Source: Streptomyces sp. ITFR-16 (lineage in GTDB: Bacteria; Actinomycetota; Actinomycetes; Streptomycetales; Streptomycetaceae). Taken from it: 64,000 nt of DNA. The DNA lies in the NCBI RefSeq assembly GCF_031844705.1, contig NZ_CP134609.1, positions 5,952,001-6,016,000 on the forward strand. Reading direction: 5' to 3'. The notes below the pieces were generated by a model. The model did not search any database. It was not told where the DNA came from and was given only the letters and a program-made list of their open reading frames with translations. Positions 34,422 to 42,938 of this stretch are shown one piece after another; the stretch's first letter is position 1; each line of letters begins with the position of its first letter. The position numbers and the translations under genes were made by a program.

Positions 34422-34871
34422 ATGGCTGAACACACCAGCTCGAGCATCACGATCGAGGCGGCACCGGCCGACGTCATGGGTGTGATCGCCGACTTCGACC
34501 GCTATCCGGAATGGACCGGGGAGGTCAAGGAGGCCGAGGTGCTCGCCACCGACGACCGCGGCCGCGCCGAGAGGGTCCGCCTCGTCCTGGACGCCGGCGC
34601 GATCAAGGACGACCACACCCTCGCGTACACCTGGATCGGCGACTACGAGGTCAGCTGGACCCTGGTCAAGTCCCAGATGCTGCGCGCCATCGACGGCTCC
34701 TACGCGCTGGCCCCGCTCGGCGACGGCGACCGCACCGAGGTCACCTACCGGCTGACCGTCGACGTCAAGATCCCGATGCTCGGCATGATCAAGCGCAAGG
34801 CGGAGAAGGTCATCATCGACCGCGCGCTGGCCGGTCTCAAGAAGCGCGTCGAGTCCGTCCCGAAGGCCTGA
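34422..34871 (+). CDS. SRPBCC (START-like, polyketide cyclase/dehydrase-type) protein
   Basis: The 149-residue protein begins SSSITIEAAPADVMGVIADFDRYPEW, the canonical first strand and helix of small SRPBCC lipid-binding folds. It probably binds a hydrophobic ligand. GGAGG lies upstream of the ATG. The next gene, an ArsA-like ATPase, starts 4 bp after its stop, so they form an operon. The ligand is unknown. Confidence 0.87.
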   Translation: MAEHTSSSITIEAAPADVMGVIADFDRYPEWTGEVKEAEVLATDDRGRAERVRLVLDAGAIKDDHTLAYTWIGDYEVSWTLVKSQMLRAIDGSYALAPLGDGDRTEVTYRLTVDVKIPMLGMIKRKAEKVIIDRALAGLKKRVESVPKA

Positions 34872-34875
34872 CCCC

Positions 34876-36096
34876 GTGCGTACGGTCCTGGTCACCGGCC
34901 TCGGCGGCGCCGGCCGTACCACCGTCGCGGCGGCGACCGCGCTGGCCGGTGCCCGGGGCGGCGCCCGCACCCTGCTCGTCTCAGCCGACGCCATACCCGG
35001 CTTCCCCCAGGCCACCGAACCCACGCCGGTCACCGACCGGCTGTGGTCCGTCCGGATCGACTCCGGCGCGCACTTCCGCAGTGAACTCCTCACCCTCCAG
35101 GACCAGTTGTCCGGTGTGCTCGACCTGCTCGGCGGCAACCGGATGGACGGCGAGGAGCTGACCGAACTCCCCGGCAGCACCGAGCTCGCCACGCTGCACA
35201 CCCTGCGCCGCGCCGCCCGGGGCGACTGGTCCCGCGAGGGCTACGACCTCCTCGTCGTCGATCTGCCGCCGCTGCGCGAGGCACTCGCCCTGCTCGCCCT
35301 GCCCGAACAGCTGCGCCGCTATCTGCGCCGGCTGCTGCCCCAGGAACGCCAGGCCGCCCGCGCCCTGCGCCCGATGCTCGCCCAGCTGGCCGGTGTGCCC
35401 ATGCCCGCCCAGTGGCTGTACGAGGCCGCAGCCCGGCGCGACGCCGAGCTGGCCGAGGTCCAGGCACTGATCGAGGACCGGGCCACCACCCTGCGGCTGG
35501 TGGCCGAACCCGGCCCGGCCGCCGAGGACGCCCTGCGCACCGCCCGCACCGGCCTCGCCCTGCACGGGCTGCGCGTCGACGCGCTGGTCGCCAACCGGGT
35601 GCTGCCCGGCCACTCGCCGGACCCGTGGTTCGCCGCGCTCGCCGCCCAGCAGGAGAAGTGCCTCGCCCACTGGCGCGAGGAATGGTCCGCCGAGGCCCCG
35701 CCGGTGCAGGTGCCCCACCTCGGCCGCGATCCCGAGGGGCCCGCCGGCCTCGCCGCGCTGACCGGCCCGGACGACGTGCTCGCGGTCTCCCCGGACGGCC
35801 GGGACGGGGGCCGCGCCGAGGACCCCTGGTGGATCGAGGAGGCCGGCGCCCCCGACGGGCCCGACGGCGCCGACGGGATACTGCTGTGGTGCCTGCGGCT
35901 GCCCGGCGCCGTCAAGAAGGACCTCCAGCTCGTCCGGCGCGGCAGCGAACTCCTGCTGACCGTCGGCCCGTTCCACCGCATCGTGCCCCTGGAGTCCGCC
36001 CTGCGCCGCTGCACCGTCTCCGGCGCCGCGCTCACCGACGGGGTGCTCCGGGTCCGGTTCACGCCCGACCCCGCGCTGTGGCCCAGGACGAGCTGA
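34876..36096 (+). CDS. ArsA/GET3-like ATPase with altered P-loop and C-terminal HSP20-like domain
   Basis: The 406-residue protein starts with a deviant Walker A, GLGGAGRTT (residues 8-16). The signature Lys (GKGGVGKTT in ArsA) is changed twice, to Leu and Arg, so ATP hydrolysis is doubtful. Switch II is weakly visible as LLVVDLPP. Residues about 325-406 look like the ArsA_HSP20 chaperone-like domain found in actinobacterial members. GTG start, 4 bp after the SRPBCC gene. Family members handle metals or tail-anchored proteins; for this one a scaffold role is equally possible. Confidence 0.82.
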   Translation: MRTVLVTGLGGAGRTTVAAATALAGARGGARTLLVSADAIPGFPQATEPTPVTDRLWSVRIDSGAHFRSELLTLQDQLSGVLDLLGGNRMDGEELTELPGSTELATLHTLRRAARGDWSREGYDLLVVDLPPLREALALLALPEQLRRYLRRLLPQERQAARALRPMLAQLAGVPMPAQWLYEAAARRDAELAEVQALIEDRATTLRLVAEPGPAAEDALRTARTGLALHGLRVDALVANRVLPGHSPDPWFAALAAQQEKCLAHWREEWSAEAPPVQVPHLGRDPEGPAGLAALTGPDDVLAVSPDGRDGGRAEDPWWIEEAGAPDGPDGADGILLWCLRLPGAVKKDLQLVRRGSELLLTVGPFHRIVPLESALRRCTVSGAALTDGVLRVRFTPDPALWPRTS

Positions 36097-36179
36097 ACGG
36101 CGTACCACCGTTCGGGTAACGTCGGTAGTACGTGTCCGGTATGCCGGGCCGCCCGGCCACCCAGTCGCAGGAGTCCGCC

Positions 36180-36638
36180 ATGAGCGAAGCCACCGATCGT
36201 CCCGTCGACGACGACGCGTGGGCCCAGGCCTGCGCCGAGGATCTCGCCGCCGAGAAGGCCCGCCGCCGCGCCGAGTACGGGCCGCCGCCCGGCTCCGCCG
36301 CCGAGGAGCTGCGCAAGCTGGTCGACGCCGTCGCCGACAAGCTCGGGTCGCTCCAGTCGCCGCTGTTCGGGGTCGCGGCCCAGGGCGCCGTGCAGCAGGT
36401 CATCCGCCAGGCGAAGTCCGCCGTCGAGCCCGTCATCGAGCGCAATCCGGACGTTTTCGATCACATCGCCGCCGCCGGCAGCGAACTGCTCGCGGCCTAC
36501 CGCTCGGCCGTCGAGGGACAGGAACGCCGCTGGACCCAGGGCGCGGGGGACCCCGCGGGCACGGAAAAGAAGGCGGACGACCCCTCCGACCCCCGCGACG
36601 AGGGGCCGGGCAGCGGCGAACACATCGACCTGGACTGA
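36180..36638 (+). CDS. DUF5304-type small acidic protein
   Basis: The 152-residue protein is helical and ends in an acidic, disordered tail (EGPGSGEHIDLD). No catalytic motif is visible. The ATG at 36180 follows CAGGAG by 6 nt and is preferred to the upstream GTG at 36132. It lies 83 bp after the ArsA-like gene and 73 bp before glkA. I assign no function. Confidence 0.75.
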   Translation: MSEATDRPVDDDAWAQACAEDLAAEKARRRAEYGPPPGSAAEELRKLVDAVADKLGSLQSPLFGVAAQGAVQQVIRQAKSAVEPVIERNPDVFDHIAAAGSELLAAYRSAVEGQERRWTQGAGDPAGTEKKADDPSDPRDEGPGSGEHIDLD

Positions 36639-36711
36639 CCGGCGCCGACAGTGCGGGGCCCGGCCTCGGGTACGGTTGCCTCAGCGGGGCTCGACCGAAA
36701 CTGAGGGATTC

Positions 36712-37653
36712 ATGGGACTCACCATCGGCGTCGATATCGGCGGCACGAAGATCGCAGCTGGAGTGGTCGACGAAGAGGGCCACATCCTCTCGACCTTCAA
36801 GGTGCCGACCCCGCCGACGGCCGAAGCCATCGTGGACGCCATCGCGGCGGCGGTCTCCGGCGCGAGCGCGGGACACCCGGTGGAGGCAGTCGGCATCGGC
36901 GCCGCCGGCTACGTCGACGACAAGCGGGCCACGGTGCTGTTCGCACCGAACATCAACTGGCGGCACGAGCCGCTCAAGGACAAGGTCGAGCAGCGCGTCG
37001 GCCTCCCCGTCGTCGTCGAGAACGACGCCAACGCGGCGGCCTGGGGCGAATACCGCTTCGGCGCCGGCCAGGGCCACGACGACGTCATCTGCATCACGCT
37101 CGGCACCGGCCTCGGCGGCGGCATCATCATTGGCAACAAGCTCCGGCGCGGACGCTTCGGCGTGGCCGCCGAGTTCGGCCACATCCGGGTCGTCCCGGAC
37201 GGTCTGCTCTGCGGCTGCGGCAGCCAGGGCTGCTGGGAGCAGTACGCCTCCGGCCGCGCGCTCGTCCGGTACGCGAGGCAGCGGGCCAACGCCACCCCCG
37301 AGAACGCCACGATCCTGCTGGGCCTCGGCGACGGCACGGTCGAGGGCATCGAGGGCAAGCACATCAGCGAGGCCGCCCGGCAGGGCTGCCCGGTGGCCGT
37401 CGACTCGTTCCGCGAGCTGGCCCGCTGGGCCGGCGCCGGACTCGCCGACCTCGCCTCGCTCTTCGACCCCTCCGCCTTCATCGTCGGCGGCGGCGTCTCG
37501 GACGAGGGCGAGCTGGTCCTCGACCCGATCCGCAAGTCGTTCCGGCGCTGGCTGATCGGTGGCGAATGGCGCCCGCACGCCCAGGTGCTCGCGGCCCAAC
37601 TGGGCGGCAAGGCCGGGCTGGTGGGCGCGGCGGACCTGGCCCGCCAGGGCTGA
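36712..37653 (+). CDS. glkA: ROK-family glucokinase
   Basis: The 313-residue enzyme phosphorylates glucose with ATP. It shows the N-terminal DIGGTK phosphate loop, the catalytic Asp in ENDANAAAWGE, the ROK zinc motif CGCGSQGCWEQYASG, and EFGHIRV. The layout matches Streptomyces GlkA, which also takes part in carbon catabolite repression. ATG follows GAGGG by about 5 nt. Confidence 0.95.
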   Translation: MGLTIGVDIGGTKIAAGVVDEEGHILSTFKVPTPPTAEAIVDAIAAAVSGASAGHPVEAVGIGAAGYVDDKRATVLFAPNINWRHEPLKDKVEQRVGLPVVVENDANAAAWGEYRFGAGQGHDDVICITLGTGLGGGIIIGNKLRRGRFGVAAEFGHIRVVPDGLLCGCGSQGCWEQYASGRALVRYARQRANATPENATILLGLGDGTVEGIEGKHISEAARQGCPVAVDSFRELARWAGAGLADLASLFDPSAFIVGGGVSDEGELVLDPIRKSFRRWLIGGEWRPHAQVLAAQLGGKAGLVGAADLARQG

Positions 37654-37675
37654 CCCCGCCGGAAACGGACACGCA

Positions 37676-37714
37676 GGACGCCCGTCGCGCCCCCTCGGGG
37701 AGCGGCGGGCGTCC
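37676..37714 (+). terminator. Terminator of glkA
   Basis: A 9-bp stem (37676-37684 and 37706-37714) with a 21-nt loop follows the glkA stop by 22 bp. Confidence 0.65.
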
Positions 37715-37718
37715 GCCG

Positions 37719-37724
37719 TATCGT
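37719..37724 (+). promoter_or_regulatory. TATCGT -10 box for a probable leaderless nuclease-like mRNA
   Basis: TATCGT lies 6 nt before the ATG at 37731 and there is no ribosome-binding site. Confidence 0.45.
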
Positions 37725-37730
37725 GAGCAC

Positions 37731-38489
37731 ATGGCCACGATGTCGCTGCCCGCTTCCCGCACCGAGGAGGACGGCTCGGCCGTCATCCGGGTGCTCAGCT
37801 ACAACATCCGGTCGATGCGCGACGACACCGCCGCGCTGGCCCGGGTGATCCGCGCCTGCGCCCCCGACCTGGTCATGATCCAGGAGGCGCCGCGCTTCTT
37901 CCGCTGGCGCAAGCGCGCCGCCCGGCTCGCCGCCGCCACCGATCTGGTGATCCTCTCCGGCGGTGCCACCGCGGCCGGACCGCTGCTGCTCTGCTCCTTG
38001 CGCGCCGCGGTCGAGCGCACCGAGGACATCCTGCTGCCGCTCACCCCGGGCCTGCACCGCAGGGGCTTCGCCACCGCCGTGGTACGGATCGCGGGCACCC
38101 GGATCGGCGTGCTGAGCTGCCATCTGAGCCTCCAGCGCCAGGAGCGCGCCGCCCAGACCGAACGGCTGCTGGAGACGGTGGACGCGATGGGCGTGGAGCA
38201 CGCGGTCGTCGCCGGCGACCTCAACGACGTACCGAGCGGGCGGGCCTTCCGGCGGCTGGCCGGCCACTTCCAGGACTGCTGGGAGGTACGGCCGCTGGGC
38301 GGCGAGTACACCTTCCCGCCGCAGGACCCGCGGCGGCGGATCGACGCGGTCTTCGCGACCGCAGGCATCGAGGTGGTCGGCTGCGGGGTGCCGGCCGGGC
38401 TGCCCGGGGTCACCGGCGCCGACCTGCTGGCCGCGACCGACCATCTGCCGGTGCTGGCCGCGCTGCGGGTGCCGGCCGCCCCGGCGTGA
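37731..38489 (+). CDS. Endonuclease/exonuclease/phosphatase-family protein
   Basis: The 252-residue protein has the EEP fold motifs: VLSYNIRSM, MIQEAP (metal Glu), VAGDLNDVPSG (Asp, Asn) and TDHLPVLA (catalytic Asp-His). The substrate may be nucleic acid, a phosphoinositide or another phosphodiester. It has no signal peptide. It converges with a minus-strand gene 9 bp away. Confidence 0.87.
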   Translation: MATMSLPASRTEEDGSAVIRVLSYNIRSMRDDTAALARVIRACAPDLVMIQEAPRFFRWRKRAARLAAATDLVILSGGATAAGPLLLCSLRAAVERTEDILLPLTPGLHRRGFATAVVRIAGTRIGVLSCHLSLQRQERAAQTERLLETVDAMGVEHAVVAGDLNDVPSGRAFRRLAGHFQDCWEVRPLGGEYTFPPQDPRRRIDAVFATAGIEVVGCGVPAGLPGVTGADLLAATDHLPVLAALRVPAAPA

Positions 38490-38498
38490 GGACCCGGC

Positions 38499-39167
38499 TC
38501 AGACCACCGCGCCGCGGCCCGGGTCGTCGCCGTCCTCGTCGTCGTGCTCCATCCGGGCCACCAGCGTGACGAAACCGCCCAGGAAGCCGCCGACGCAGAC
38601 CGTCGTCAGCCACCAGGTCATCTCCCACTGGAGCAGCACCGCGACCAGCAGCAGCACCGGGCCGCCGACCACCGCGAGCCAGGCGAACTTCGCCGTGACG
38701 TCGGCCTCCGGCAGCGGCGGCGGCTCCGGCGGCACGAAGTGCCCCTCGCCGCTGTCGTCCTCGTCGTCGATGTCACCGGCGGACGGCTCCGCCGGTTCGT
38801 AGTCGCGCGGGCCGCCCACACCCGGGGCGAACACCACGGAGCTGCCCAGCGGATTGTCCGGCTTGGGCGGACGCTTGCCGATGCCCTTGTCCGGGTCCAG
38901 CGCGGTCAGCGGGCCGTCGTCCGGCAGCGCGAGATCCTCGATGGACCGGAAGGGCCGCGCCCCCGGCGGGTCCGGCGGCTCCTCCCCGTACCCCGCGACG
39001 ATCGCCTTCCAGACGGCGTCCTCGTCGACCGGGGTCTCCCCGCCGCCCGCGGCGGTGGGTCCCTCGGGCGGCGGCGCACCGCCGTCGTCGGGAACGGCCG
39101 CTCCCTCGGCGGGGAGCGGCTCGCGCTCCTCCTCGCTGCCCGCGCGCTCCGCGTCGTGCTCAGCCAC
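38499..39167 (-). CDS. Acidic membrane protein of unknown function
   Basis: The 222-residue protein has a long acidic, Pro-rich, probably disordered N-terminal part (1 to about 145), then two transmembrane segments (about 155-175 and 180-200) and an acidic tail. GTG at 39167 follows GGGGAGC. Its start overlaps the hydrolase stop by 8 nt, so it is co-translated with it. No enzyme motif is visible. Confidence 0.78.
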   Translation of the reverse strand: MAEHDAERAGSEEEREPLPAEGAAVPDDGGAPPPEGPTAAGGGETPVDEDAVWKAIVAGYGEEPPDPPGARPFRSIEDLALPDDGPLTALDPDKGIGKRPPKPDNPLGSSVVFAPGVGGPRDYEPAEPSAGDIDDEDDSGEGHFVPPEPPPLPEADVTAKFAWLAVVGGPVLLLVAVLLQWEMTWWLTTVCVGGFLGGFVTLVARMEHDDEDGDDPGRGAVV

Positions 39168-39939
39168 CGGACGTGCTCCCCTTCTTCCCGACACTCGGAG
39201 CGAGGCGGCCGATGAACGCATGGCTCTCGTCGAAGATCCGCTCCGCATCGTGGTCCAACGTCGCGACGTGGTAGCTCTGTTCCAGGAGGATCTCGCGGAC
39301 GTCGGTCGAGGACACCCGGCTCAGGATGCGGGCCGAGTCGGCGGGCGGCACGACATGGTCCTGGGGGCTGTGCAACAGCAGGAGCGGCTGGGTCACCTGG
39401 GGCAGCTCGCCGTCGACGAGCCGGAAGAACTTCCGTACCGAATGGGCCGCGTGCAGGGGCACCCGGTCGTAGCCCACCTCGTCCGATCCCTTCAGCGCGA
39501 TGTCGCTCACCAGGCCCTTCGTCGTCGGCACCAGATGACGGACGACCGGCAGCGCGTGCGCCGCCAGGCCGTGCACCTTGTTGGCCGGATTGACGAGCAC
39601 CAGGCCCCGGACCGCGTCACCGTGCTTCGCGGCGAGCCGCAGCGCCAGCGCGCCGCCCATGGAGAGGCCGAAGACGAAGACCTGCTCGCACCGCTCCAGC
39701 AGCCCGCGCAGCTCCCGGTCCACCTCCGCGTACCAGTCCTGCCAGCCGGTCACCTGCATGTCCTGCCAGCGGGTGCCGTGCCCCGGCAGCAGCGGCAGCG
39801 AGACGGTGAGGCCGCGCGCGGCCAGGTACTCGGCCCAGGGGCGCAGCGACTGCGGCGAGCCGGTGAATCCGTGACAGAGGAGGACGCCGACCTCTCCGCC
39901 CTCGTGGCGGAACGGCTCGGCTCCAGGAAGGACCGGCAC
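39160..39939 (-). CDS. Alpha/beta hydrolase (carboxylesterase / monoacylglycerol-lipase type)
   Basis: The 259-residue enzyme has CHGFTGSP (oxyanion region), the nucleophile elbow GLSMGG, an Asp in HSPQDHVVP and a His in SYHVATLDHD. The layout is that of the Est30/carboxylesterase group. GTG follows AGGAG by 6 nt. It lies beside a divergent plsC acyltransferase, so a role in lipid turnover is plausible but unproven. Confidence 0.9.
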   Translation of the reverse strand: MPVLPGAEPFRHEGGEVGVLLCHGFTGSPQSLRPWAEYLAARGLTVSLPLLPGHGTRWQDMQVTGWQDWYAEVDRELRGLLERCEQVFVFGLSMGGALALRLAAKHGDAVRGLVLVNPANKVHGLAAHALPVVRHLVPTTKGLVSDIALKGSDEVGYDRVPLHAAHSVRKFFRLVDGELPQVTQPLLLLHSPQDHVVPPADSARILSRVSSTDVREILLEQSYHVATLDHDAERIFDESHAFIGRLAPSVGKKGSTSGG

Positions 39940-40114
39940 CGGGGTCTCCTGTTCGTGAGGCTCGAAGGGGAGCGAAAGGGGGGAGTGCAGACGGATTACT
40001 TCACCGTACGCGACCGGACCGACACCGACCAGGGCCGTCCCCGGCCGGTGCCTGGGACACCCGGCCCGTGCCGCGGGTTAAGGTCTGTCGGACAGCACAC
40101 AGGAGGCACCCGAG

Positions 40115-40867
40115 TTGATCTACGGCGCTATGAAGTTCTCCATCGGCGGGTCTCTGAAGCTCGCCTTCAGGCCGTGGGTGGAGGGCCTGGAGAACATCCC
40201 CGAGCGGGGGCCCGCGATCCTCGCCAGCAACCATCTGTCGTTCTCCGACTCCTTCTTCCTGCCGGCCGTCCTGGACCGCAAGGTGACCTTCATCGCCAAG
40301 GCGGAGTACTTCACCGCGCCCGGTGTGAAGGGCAAGCTCACCGCCGCCTTCTTCAAGGGCGTCGGCCAGCTCCCCGTGGACCGCTCGGGCGCGCGCGGCG
40401 CGGGCGAGGCGGCGATCAAGGCCGGCATAGAGGTCATCGAGAGCGGCGGGCTCTTCGGTATCTACCCGGAGGGCACCCGCTCGCCCGACGGCCGGCTCTA
40501 CCGGGGCAAGCCCGGCGGGCTCGCCCGGGTGGCGCTCGCCACCGGGGCGCCGGTCATCCCCGTCGCGATGATCGACACGGAGAAGATCCAGCCGCCGGGC
40601 CAGGTGATGCCCAAGCTGATGCGCCCGGGAATCAGGATCGGCAAGCCGCTCGACTTCAGCCGGTACCACGGCATGGAGGGCGACCGCTTCATCCTGCGCT
40701 CGGTCACCGACGAGGTGATGTACGAGATCATGAACCTCTCCGGCCAGGAGTACGTCGACATCTACGCGACCGCCGCCAAGCGGCAGATCGCCGACGAGGC
40801 GAAGCGGCGGGCCGAGGCCGCGAAGAAGACCGCGTCGGACACGGACAGGGACCGCGGCGGCGCCTGA
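40115..40867 (+). CDS. plsC: 1-acyl-sn-glycerol-3-phosphate acyltransferase (PlsC family)
   Basis: The 250-residue enzyme has motif I NHLSFSDS (a close variant of NHX4D), then KAEYF, a third block YPEGTRSPDG, and PVIPVAM. It would acylate lysophosphatidate in phospholipid synthesis. The C-terminal tail is charged and helical. TTG at 40115 is chosen because AGGAGG lies 8 nt upstream; ATG 40130 is less well spaced. It is 38 bp upstream of macS. Confidence 0.9.
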   Translation: MIYGAMKFSIGGSLKLAFRPWVEGLENIPERGPAILASNHLSFSDSFFLPAVLDRKVTFIAKAEYFTAPGVKGKLTAAFFKGVGQLPVDRSGARGAGEAAIKAGIEVIESGGLFGIYPEGTRSPDGRLYRGKPGGLARVALATGAPVIPVAMIDTEKIQPPGQVMPKLMRPGIRIGKPLDFSRYHGMEGDRFILRSVTDEVMYEIMNLSGQEYVDIYATAAKRQIADEAKRRAEAAKKTASDTDRDRGGA

Positions 40868-40905
40868 GCGCGCGCGGGCGGTCCACCGGGGTGGGGGAGA
40901 GGACG

Positions 40906-42132
40906 ATGGCCAAACGGGTCCGGGTCGTGCGGATGTCGGTCGAGCAGCCGCTGTGGCGGGCGCTGACCGCCTACCGCATCCTGACGATGCTCTACGCGAT
41001 CCTGCTCGCCGTGTTCGCGCACGGCGCGTACGACCGGACCTGGGTGGCGGTCGCCTTCCTGTCGGCGATGGCGCTCTGGACGCTCGCCACCCTGCCGAAG
41101 GTCGGCTCGGCCGCGGCCTGCACCAAGCGCTTCCTGGGCGCCGATCTCGCGGTCGCCCTCACCGGCATCCTCGTCACTCCGCTCGCCGACTTCCAGGCCC
41201 AGCACGTCGACGGGCCGACCCTGCCGTCCATCTGGACCGCGGGGTCCGTCCTGGCCTTCGCGATCAAGGGCGGCTGGCGCTGGGCGGCGTTCGCCTCCAG
41301 CCTCGTCGCCGTCGCCAATCTCGTCGAGCGCGCCGAGCCGAGCCGCGACACCCTGCACAACGTCCTGCTGGTCTGGGTCGCCTCGATAGCCATCGGGTAC
41401 GTCGTCGAGGTCGCCCGCGCCAGTGAGCGCACCCTTGCCCGCGCCCTGGAGATCGAGGCCGCCACCCGGGAGCGGGAGCGGCTGGCCCGGGACATCCACG
41501 ACAGCGTGCTCCAGGTCCTCGCCATGGTGCAGCGCCGGGGCGCGGCGATCGGCGGCGAGGCGGCCGAGCTGGGCCGGATGGCCGGGGAGCAGGAGGTCGC
41601 CCTGCGCACCCTGGTCTCCAGCGGTCTGGTGCCGCCCACCCGGGTCTCGGAGGAGGCGTCCGAGGGCGCCGTCGTGCGGACCGTCGAGCAGGACGACGAC
41701 GAGCCGGAGGCACCGGGCGAGACCGATCTGCGCGCCCTGCTCGCCCCGCACGCCGGCTCCCGGGTCAGCTTCGCCGAGCCCGGCGCCCCGGTCCTGCTCG
41801 CCCCGGCCGCGGCCCTGGAGCTGGCGGCGGCCGTCGGCGCGGCCCTGGACAATGTCCGGGTGCACGCGGGGGAGGGCGCCCAGGCGTGGATCCTGGTCGA
41901 GGACTGGCCGGACGAGGTGATCGTCACGGTCCGGGACGACGGTCCGGGCATCCCGGAGGGGCGGCTCGCCCAGGCCGAGGGCGAGGGGCGGCTCGGGGTC
42001 GCGCTGTCGATCCGGGGGCGGCTGCGTGACCTGGGCGGTACGGCAGAGTTGATCTCGGTGCCCGGCCAGGGCACCGAGGTCGAGTTGAAGGTTCCGAAGG
42101 TTTCACGGGGGAAGGCGGGTTCGGTGCGATGA
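40906..42132 (+). CDS. macS: NarL-type sensor histidine kinase, MacS-like
   Basis: The 408-residue protein has several N-terminal membrane helices (residues about 20-165) with little extracellular sequence, then HisKA_3 with the phospho-acceptor His198 (ERLARDIHDSVLQVL) and a HATPase domain (DNVRVH, RDDGPGIPEG, GVALSIRGR). It overlaps macR by 4 nt. The pair matches the MacRS system reported in S. coelicolor to affect morphogenesis and actinorhodin production. The signal is unknown. Confidence 0.9.
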   Translation: MAKRVRVVRMSVEQPLWRALTAYRILTMLYAILLAVFAHGAYDRTWVAVAFLSAMALWTLATLPKVGSAAACTKRFLGADLAVALTGILVTPLADFQAQHVDGPTLPSIWTAGSVLAFAIKGGWRWAAFASSLVAVANLVERAEPSRDTLHNVLLVWVASIAIGYVVEVARASERTLARALEIEAATRERERLARDIHDSVLQVLAMVQRRGAAIGGEAAELGRMAGEQEVALRTLVSSGLVPPTRVSEEASEGAVVRTVEQDDDEPEAPGETDLRALLAPHAGSRVSFAEPGAPVLLAPAAALELAAAVGAALDNVRVHAGEGAQAWILVEDWPDEVIVTVRDDGPGIPEGRLAQAEGEGRLGVALSIRGRLRDLGGTAELISVPGQGTEVELKVPKVSRGKAGSVR

Positions 42133-42827
42133 GCGCAGCACAGGAGAAGGACACCGGGGCGGGGCAGCGGCCGGTCAGGGTGATGGTGGTCGACGACCAT
42201 CCGATGTGGCGCGACGCCGTCGCCCGTGACCTCGCCGAGGCCGGCTTCGACGTGGTCGCGACCGCGGGCGACGGGCCGCAGGCGGTGCGGCGGGCCGGGG
42301 CCGTCACCCCCGACGTCCTGGTCCTCGACCTCAATCTGCCCGGCATGCCCGGCGTCCAGGTCTGCAAGGAACTCGTCGGCGCCCAGCCGGGCCTGCGGGT
42401 CCTGGTGCTCTCCGCGAGCGGCGAGCACGCCGATGTGCTGGAGGCGGTCAAGTCCGGGGCCACCGGCTATCTGCTCAAGTCGGCGAGCACCCAGGAGCTG
42501 ACCGAGGCCGTCCGCTCCACCGCGGCAGGCGACCCGGTCTTCACCCCCGGCCTCGCCGGTCTGGTGCTCGGCGAGTACCGCAGGCTCGCCTCCGAGCCCG
42601 CGCCCGTCGCCTCCGACGAGCCGAAGGCCCCGCAGCTCACCGACCGGGAGACCGAGGTCCTGCGGCTGGTGGCCAAGGGGCTCTCGTACAAGCAGATCGC
42701 CGAGCGGCTCGTCATCTCGCACCGCACCGTCCAGAACCATGTGCAGAACACCCTGGGCAAGCTCCAGCTGCACAACCGGGTGGAGCTCGTGCGGTACGCC
42801 ATAGAGCGCGGGCTCGACGACGCCTGA
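42129..42827 (+). CDS. macR: NarL/LuxR-family response regulator, MacR-like
   Basis: The 232-residue regulator has an intact receiver (VVDDHPMWRD, phospho-acceptor Asp67 in LVLDLNLPG, and the conserved Lys in YLLKSAS). The C-terminal LuxR helix-turn-helix is at about 165-225 (LTDRETEVLRLVAKGLSYKQ). It starts within the end of macS (ATGA overlap). It probably regulates membrane or envelope genes, as MacR does. Confidence 0.93.
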   Translation: MSAAQEKDTGAGQRPVRVMVVDDHPMWRDAVARDLAEAGFDVVATAGDGPQAVRRAGAVTPDVLVLDLNLPGMPGVQVCKELVGAQPGLRVLVLSASGEHADVLEAVKSGATGYLLKSASTQELTEAVRSTAAGDPVFTPGLAGLVLGEYRRLASEPAPVASDEPKAPQLTDRETEVLRLVAKGLSYKQIAERLVISHRTVQNHVQNTLGKLQLHNRVELVRYAIERGLDDA

Positions 42828-42877
42828 GATCAACTCCCGAGCGTTGCACGGGAATTGACCGTCCGACCCATCCCGGA

Positions 42878-42891
42878 GTGACCTGGGTCAC
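42878..42891. promoter_or_regulatory. GTGACC-TG-GGTCAC inverted repeat upstream of pfkA
   Basis: A perfect 6-bp inverted repeat with a 2-bp centre lies 48 bp before the pfkA start, next to the TAACTT that could be its -10. It is a candidate operator; the binding protein is unknown. Confidence 0.4.
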
Positions 42892-42938
42892 CCTTAACTT
42901 GGTGACGAGTGGGCTCACTTCGGCGAAGGGATGCTTCC

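Noticed and set aside
38854..40905. N-terminal extension that would make macS over 1000 residues long
   Set aside because: The upstream part is a shadow of the hydrolase and plsC genes. The ATG at 40906 with a ribosome-binding site starts a normal-length kinase.
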